A stretch of 26,851 bases of DNA, from contig DBFNRV010000121.1 of NCBI GenBank assembly GCA_048421225.1, positions 1-26,851 of the forward strand, read 5' to 3'. This DNA is from UMGS946 sp048421225 (GTDB lineage: Bacteria; Bacillota; Clostridia; Christensenellales; CAG-138). Below the pieces are notes generated by a model that made no database searches, had not been told where the DNA came from, and saw nothing but the letters and a program-made list of their open reading frames with translations. A program made the position numbers and the translations under genes. This document shows positions 23,367 to 26,851 of the stretch, piece by piece (position 1 is the stretch's first letter; the number at the start of each line of letters is the position of its first letter).

Positions 23367-24222
23367 TAGTGGCGTGCGCATCTACGATGTAATAGAAAGG
23401 TTGGAGGATGTTCTTGAGGGAAGTCCACGGCCTAAGGGTATAGGCGGCAACGATAAGCGTGTTGTCGACATGAATGTAATTGAGGATCTGCTTGGCGATA
23501 TCAAGGTGCTGATACCCGACGATGTCCGCCATGCCAACAATATATTGCTTGAGTCAGACAGGATAATCGATGGGGCGCGCCAAAGGGCCGAGGATATCAT
23601 AGCGTCCGCTCAGGAAAGGGCCGACGCGATGCTGGAGGAGGCGCAGAGCAGAGCGCATGAGATGATAACGAGCGCTAGAAAGCAGTCAAAACAGCTTGTA
23701 GAGGACGCTCAGAAGGGCTCAAATGAAATGCGTGTTGCGGCGCAAAAGGAATATGAGCAGAAGGTAAGCGAGCACTCCGTATTAACCGAGGCCCAGCGCC
23801 GCTCCGACCTGTTAAAGCTAAAGGCTGAACACAGCGCTGAAACCGTTTTTATTAACGCAAAGGTATATGCGGATGAGATATTGGCCGATGTGGAACGATT
23901 TTTAGATGGATACCGCAAAGCCATTGAGGAAAATCGTACGGAACTTGGGGTTAAGCACCTGTACGAAAGGGCGCCTTTAGATCCTTCGAATATGCGGGTT
24001 AAGGAGGACAACGAACCCGTGACCTACGAAGGGAGCGATGAGGCGCATGAAACAGATATGCTTGGGGCCAGTCATATGCCAAACGACGACGAATTCATAC
24101 GCTATGATGAAGAAGATGACGAAGACGAACACGGCAGGGAAAAGCGTCCTATATTCGGCTTTTTAAGGCGTAAAAAGAGAGAAATGGACTTTGACGATGA
24201 ATATGACGATTATGACGCTTAG
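23350..24222 (+). CDS. Coiled-coil protein of unknown function, downstream of coaD
   Basis: This 290-residue hydrophilic protein has no membrane segment. Residues about 60-200 are Ala/Glu/Arg/Gln-rich heptad-like repeats (for example QRAEDIIASAQERADAMLEE), resembling the stalk of ATP synthase subunit b or V-ATPase subunit H, or DivIVA-like proteins. The tail is very acidic (EEDDEDEHG) with a basic island RRKKRE and ends FDDEYDDYDA. Automated pipelines call such genes ATPase, but there is no nucleotide motif. A similar coiled-coil gene beside coaD and ylbJ recurs in Clostridia. A role in cell shape or division scaffolding is possible but unproven. Confidence 0.8.
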   Translation: MAEGNNSGVRIYDVIERLEDVLEGSPRPKGIGGNDKRVVDMNVIEDLLGDIKVLIPDDVRHANNILLESDRIIDGARQRAEDIIASAQERADAMLEEAQSRAHEMITSARKQSKQLVEDAQKGSNEMRVAAQKEYEQKVSEHSVLTEAQRRSDLLKLKAEHSAETVFINAKVYADEILADVERFLDGYRKAIEENRTELGVKHLYERAPLDPSNMRVKEDNEPVTYEGSDEAHETDMLGASHMPNDDEFIRYDEEDDEDEHGREKRPIFGFLRRKKREMDFDDEYDDYDA

Positions 24223-24240
24223 TATGTGGGAGTGAAGGCG

Positions 24241-25353
24241 TCAGGATTTGTTTAACCTCCTATATCCGAGAAGCCTGGATAGAAGCAATACTGAGACAAT
24301 GCCAAGCAGCGACGAAGCAATAGCCAGCCCAGTCGCTGCTGCGTTTATAAGGAGTCCGTCATCGGCGGTTCCCGATGCGGCCACGCTGGCGCTTATGAAT
24401 AAAGGCGTAACCAAGTACGCTATAACTGCCGCTATAACTGCCTGAATTAGCTTTAATAAAAAGAATTGACCTGTCTTTAGTTGAATGAAGGACATGGATT
24501 GAATATATACGCATGCTCCTCCGAAGGTTATCATGAATGCCGCTACCGAGGCAATCATATGAGCGGGGCCAGCTATTCCGGAAAGAAGGCGGCAGCCGTT
24601 TGTCATTTCAAACAGCCCAACAACAAACGGTTCGGCTAGGCCCGAATGAAGCCCAACAGCGCTGAAGAGCCACGAAAACACGGTGCTAATCAAATCAAGT
24701 GCGCCGCTTTCACGTAAGATACATATCAGTACCATAAAGAATATTATCGTGCCGCATATATTCAACATTGCCGATACGCCGTCTCCTATGCCCGATGCAA
24801 TGACTGCCGGACCCTTCTGGCAGTTGGTCTGGTGTGGGTTAGATGCCTTTGGATTGCACTCCCCGTTATACGGGTTTTTAAGGCCGCTCAGCAAAAGCGT
24901 AAGAAACGCGCTGCCGTAATGAGCTATGCATATAGGCACGGCAAGGGATGGGACTCCCAACATTGATGTACACAGCGATCCCGTAATGAACATAGGGCTT
25001 GCCAGATTGCATATAGCGGATAACCGCATCGCGTCACGCTGGCACAATGCTCCGGATTCCATAAGCATACCGCTTAGCCTTGCGCCGGAGGGCGCACCGG
25101 ATATGCAGCATGTAAGAAGGAGAGGAACGGCAGGGCCGGAGAATCTGCCCTTTGAACGCTTGTTTTTATTAAGGTTAAACGTTCCCGAGCGCTGAAGAAT
25201 GGACGTACACACCATGAATGGAAACAGGGCCGGCATTACTACCTCAAGCCACAGGTCAAAGCCATCCCTGGCGGCAAGCATGGCGGGACGGTAAAAGCAT
25301 ACAAGCAAAAGGCATAGTATTAACGCAATGATAGCAATTATACGTGTTCCCAT
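24241..25353 (-). CDS. ylbJ: Sporulation integral membrane protein YlbJ
   Basis: The 370-residue polytopic protein belongs to the nucleoside-recognition (Gate) family and matches YlbJ. It has an N-terminal TM followed by DLWLEVVMPALFPFMVC, then CISGAPSGARLSG, NICGTIIFFMVLICILR, and LLSGIAGPAHMIASVAAFMITFGG. YlbJ is known as a sigma-E-controlled protein needed for spore cortex or heat resistance. The ATG at 25353 has no evident SD, and no better start is visible. It follows tmcAL on the same strand by about 40 bases and converges on the coiled-coil gene with an 18-base gap. Confidence 0.92.
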   Translation of the reverse strand: MGTRIIAIIALILCLLLVCFYRPAMLAARDGFDLWLEVVMPALFPFMVCTSILQRSGTFNLNKNKRSKGRFSGPAVPLLLTCCISGAPSGARLSGMLMESGALCQRDAMRLSAICNLASPMFITGSLCTSMLGVPSLAVPICIAHYGSAFLTLLLSGLKNPYNGECNPKASNPHQTNCQKGPAVIASGIGDGVSAMLNICGTIIFFMVLICILRESGALDLISTVFSWLFSAVGLHSGLAEPFVVGLFEMTNGCRLLSGIAGPAHMIASVAAFMITFGGACVYIQSMSFIQLKTGQFFLLKLIQAVIAAVIAYLVTPLFISASVAASGTADDGLLINAAATGLAIASSLLGIVSVLLLSRLLGYRRLNKS

Positions 25354-25394
25354 GCCAAATAAATATGCTGGGAAATCCGAAAACCGAACGGTAT

Positions 25395-26612
25395 TTAAAC
25401 AACAATTAACGGAAAAGAAAACTCCCTTACAGCGCTGCCACCAAATATTAGAGATCTAATGCTTGTTGCAATAGTATCCAGTTTAATTAGTCGCCTGGAG
25501 GCGCTGGAAAGCTTATCAATATCCCTGTATCGGGTTATTACCGGAATGCTTGCTTGGTCTGAAAGCTCCGACAATACGTGCATGGAGTCCTTACGCACGC
25601 CCAAAACCCTAAGGTATAGGGGGGCCTCTCCATTCATGGCAGCATTTTTAACCTCAGAGGTTATGCCAACCAGCGCATTCATGCAAATTCTTCGTATTCT
25701 TGCCAGACTATAACGCTTGCTCTTGCACATGGATAAAAACTCAGGGTATGAACTTGAGTTTAGCGCGGAAAGGGCCAATACATTCTCCAATCCTTCACTT
25801 ACATCAGCAATACGGGAAATTTCTTCATTGCCTGAGCTTAACAATCTATATACGAGAAGTCGGAATAGGGTTTCAACGCTTTTTTGCATATCTGCAGCTA
25901 GCGCCGCGTCGGTTAAATCATGGGATATTGTATCTGGAACGCGTCCCACGGCGTTTTTTAATCTGCCGGCGCATATCTCCTCCCTGATAGAGGAGGCGCT
26001 TGAAATATGATCCTTAAGCTCTACTTCATCGTGGCCGCAAGACATGCGTTTTATAACATGCGCCTTGATCATAGGCGCGTGTGTGCGTATGGCTTTAAGG
26101 TATTCAACTCCTAGCAGGCTGTTGGGCTTGGAGAGGGCATCAAACCCTTCCCGAACTATTCCCAGATTTTTCGCAGCTTCATAAAAAGCCCTTGGGTATG
26201 CCTGGCCTTTTTTCAGGTTTGCCCTTATTGCGTCATCCAGATCATGCTTTTCTTTTCCTTCTATATTGGCTATTGACTCCATCGCCCTAAGATCAGAAGT
26301 TTCACTCCCAAAGCACAGATCCCTTACTATACCAGAACCGTTTAGCAATCTAATAGCTCCAGACGCGAATCCCTCGGCGGACGAAAGAGAAAAGACGCAG
26401 GGAAGTTCAACAACCAAGCTAACGCCGCACTTTAATGCCATTCGGGTTTTCGTAAACTTATCAAACATTGACGGTTCGCCTCTTTGCACAAAGCTTCCAC
26501 TCATCACTGCAATTACATTAGGTTTCCCCGTAATATTGATAGTTTCACGCAGATGGTGCATGTGTCCGTTATGAAAAGGATTGTATTCTGCAATTATGCC
26601 AGAACAAAGCAT
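25395..26612 (-). CDS. tmcAL: tRNA(Met) cytidine acetate ligase (YlbM family)
   Basis: TmcAL acetylates the wobble cytidine of elongator tRNA-Met using acetate and ATP. The 405-residue protein starts MLCSGIIAEYNPFHNGH, with the nucleotidyltransferase HNGH motif at 14-17. It continues with VIAVMSGSFVQRGEPSMFDKF, then VSLVVELPCVFSLSSAEGFASGAI and LCFGSE. The ATG at 26612 is preceded by GAGGTG. A GTG nine bases upstream overlaps that SD and is rejected. ylbJ and tmcAL are neighbours in many Firmicutes. Confidence 0.95.
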   Translation of the reverse strand: MLCSGIIAEYNPFHNGHMHHLRETINITGKPNVIAVMSGSFVQRGEPSMFDKFTKTRMALKCGVSLVVELPCVFSLSSAEGFASGAIRLLNGSGIVRDLCFGSETSDLRAMESIANIEGKEKHDLDDAIRANLKKGQAYPRAFYEAAKNLGIVREGFDALSKPNSLLGVEYLKAIRTHAPMIKAHVIKRMSCGHDEVELKDHISSASSIREEICAGRLKNAVGRVPDTISHDLTDAALAADMQKSVETLFRLLVYRLLSSGNEEISRIADVSEGLENVLALSALNSSSYPEFLSMCKSKRYSLARIRRICMNALVGITSEVKNAAMNGEAPLYLRVLGVRKDSMHVLSELSDQASIPVITRYRDIDKLSSASRRLIKLDTIATSIRSLIFGGSAVREFSFPLIVV

Positions 26613-26630
26613 ATGGTTCACCTCAGCCGC

Positions 26631-26636
26631 ATTATA
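26631..26636 (-). promoter_or_regulatory. Extended -10 element upstream of tmcAL
   Basis: On the minus strand TGTTATAAT gives a perfect -10 (complement of 26631-26636) with an upstream TG, 18 bases before the start codon. No good -35 lies at the right distance, which is acceptable for an extended -10 promoter. Confidence 0.45.
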
Positions 26637-26687
26637 ACATATATTACGGTATTTTTAATAAATATATTAGGTAAAGAAATATTCATA

Positions 26688-26709
26688 TTGTACTACAGGT
26701 GTAATACAA
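26688..26709. promoter_or_regulatory. Operator-like palindrome between tmcAL and the XRE-type gene
   Basis: The arms are TTGTA at 26688-26692 and TACAA at 26705-26709, with TACA (26694-26697) and TGTA (26700-26703) inside around a central GG. The only asymmetry is one base pair plus the centre. Such a 22-bp dyad in an intergenic region next to a regulator gene suggests a protein-binding site. The TACA-N2-TGTA core is like CopY/BlaI-family operators, though the adjacent gene looks like XRE. Confidence 0.55.
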
Positions 26710-26793
26710 AAAATGCAGTTTTTATTGGAATTCCTAATATAACTAAGAATTATGATATCAATCTGATATATTCAATAGACAGAGGTGAATTTA

Positions 26794-26851
26794 ATGGTTA
26801 CAAATCGCTTGAAAGAGTTAAGGTTAGACAAGGATTTAAAACAGCAAACAT
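26794..26851 (+). CDS. N-terminus of a probable XRE-type helix-turn-helix regulator (cut by window end)
   Basis: Only 19 codons are visible, MVTNRLKELRLDKDLKQQT. The spacing of RLKELR-x-D-K-xL-x-Q is the usual start of Cro/C1-type (XRE) HTH proteins. AGAGGTGA at 26781-26788 gives a good SD for the ATG. It is divergent from tmcAL, with an operator-like palindrome about 90 bases upstream. Nothing can be said about the rest of the protein. Confidence 0.6.
   Translation, partial: MVTNRLKELRLDKDLKQQT

Noticed and set aside
24213..24242. TGACGC/GCGTCA pairing across the convergent coiled-coil and ylbJ stops as a shared terminator
   Set aside because: The stem is only 6 bp with a long loop and there is no proper T-run on either side. 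It is too weak to call.

Overview
This window looks like core chromosome of an endospore-forming Gram-positive of the class Clostridia. It carries a complete spoIIIA operon, an Asp23/AmaP/DUF2273 envelope-stress module, the nusB-xseAB-ispA-dxs-tlyA-nadK-argR-recN block, and the ylbJ/tmcAL pair. Almost every gene has a strong Shine-Dalgarno (SD) sequence, and TTG is used as a start at least twice. Codon use favours ATA (Ile) and AGG (Arg). I cannot name the species. The OLE-type RNA suggests the anaerobic or extremophilic Firmicutes in which that RNA is known.

Layout, left to right. 1-695 is the 3' end of an unrecognised gene with D-x-N/D-x-D-G loops. 914-5459 is spoIIIAA to spoIIIAH, the mother-cell half of the forespore feeding channel, with a very short SpoIIIAF. 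5507-6906 is a sigma-A-like promoter followed by asp23, amaP and a DUF2273 gene. 6944-17864 is a long, tightly packed housekeeping run: nusB, a divergent TsaD/Kae1-like gene, xseA, xseB, ispA, a ~0.53 kb structured non-coding RNA, its membrane-protein partner gene oapA, dxs, tlyA, nadK, argR and recN. 17865-18188 is a convergent gap rich in hairpins. 18189-20335 (minus strand) is folC-folD. 20535-24222 is an amidohydrolase gene, 5-formyl-THF cyclo-ligase, rsmD, coaD and a coiled-coil protein. 24241-26612 (minus strand) is tmcAL-ylbJ. The window ends in the first codons of a likely XRE-type regulator.

The most interesting object is the non-coding region between ispA and dxs. Its position, size, nested long-range helices and the downstream small membrane protein all match OLE RNA (Ornate Large Extremophilic RNA) and OapA. 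That assignment is by recognition of context and structure, not by a covariance search. ispA and dxs on either side are both isoprenoid genes. folD, which I recall lying inside this cluster (between nusB and xseA) in relatives, here sits on the opposite strand behind folC, near a folate cyclo-ligase gene. The slot after nusB is filled by the TsaD-like gene.

No mobile elements, CRISPR arrays, tRNA or rRNA genes were seen. Most of the window is ordinary, well-conserved chromosome. The unusual parts are the OLE/oapA unit, the TsaD paralogue, the truncated SpoIIIAF, the variant FolD active site, and several dyad structures at gene boundaries.
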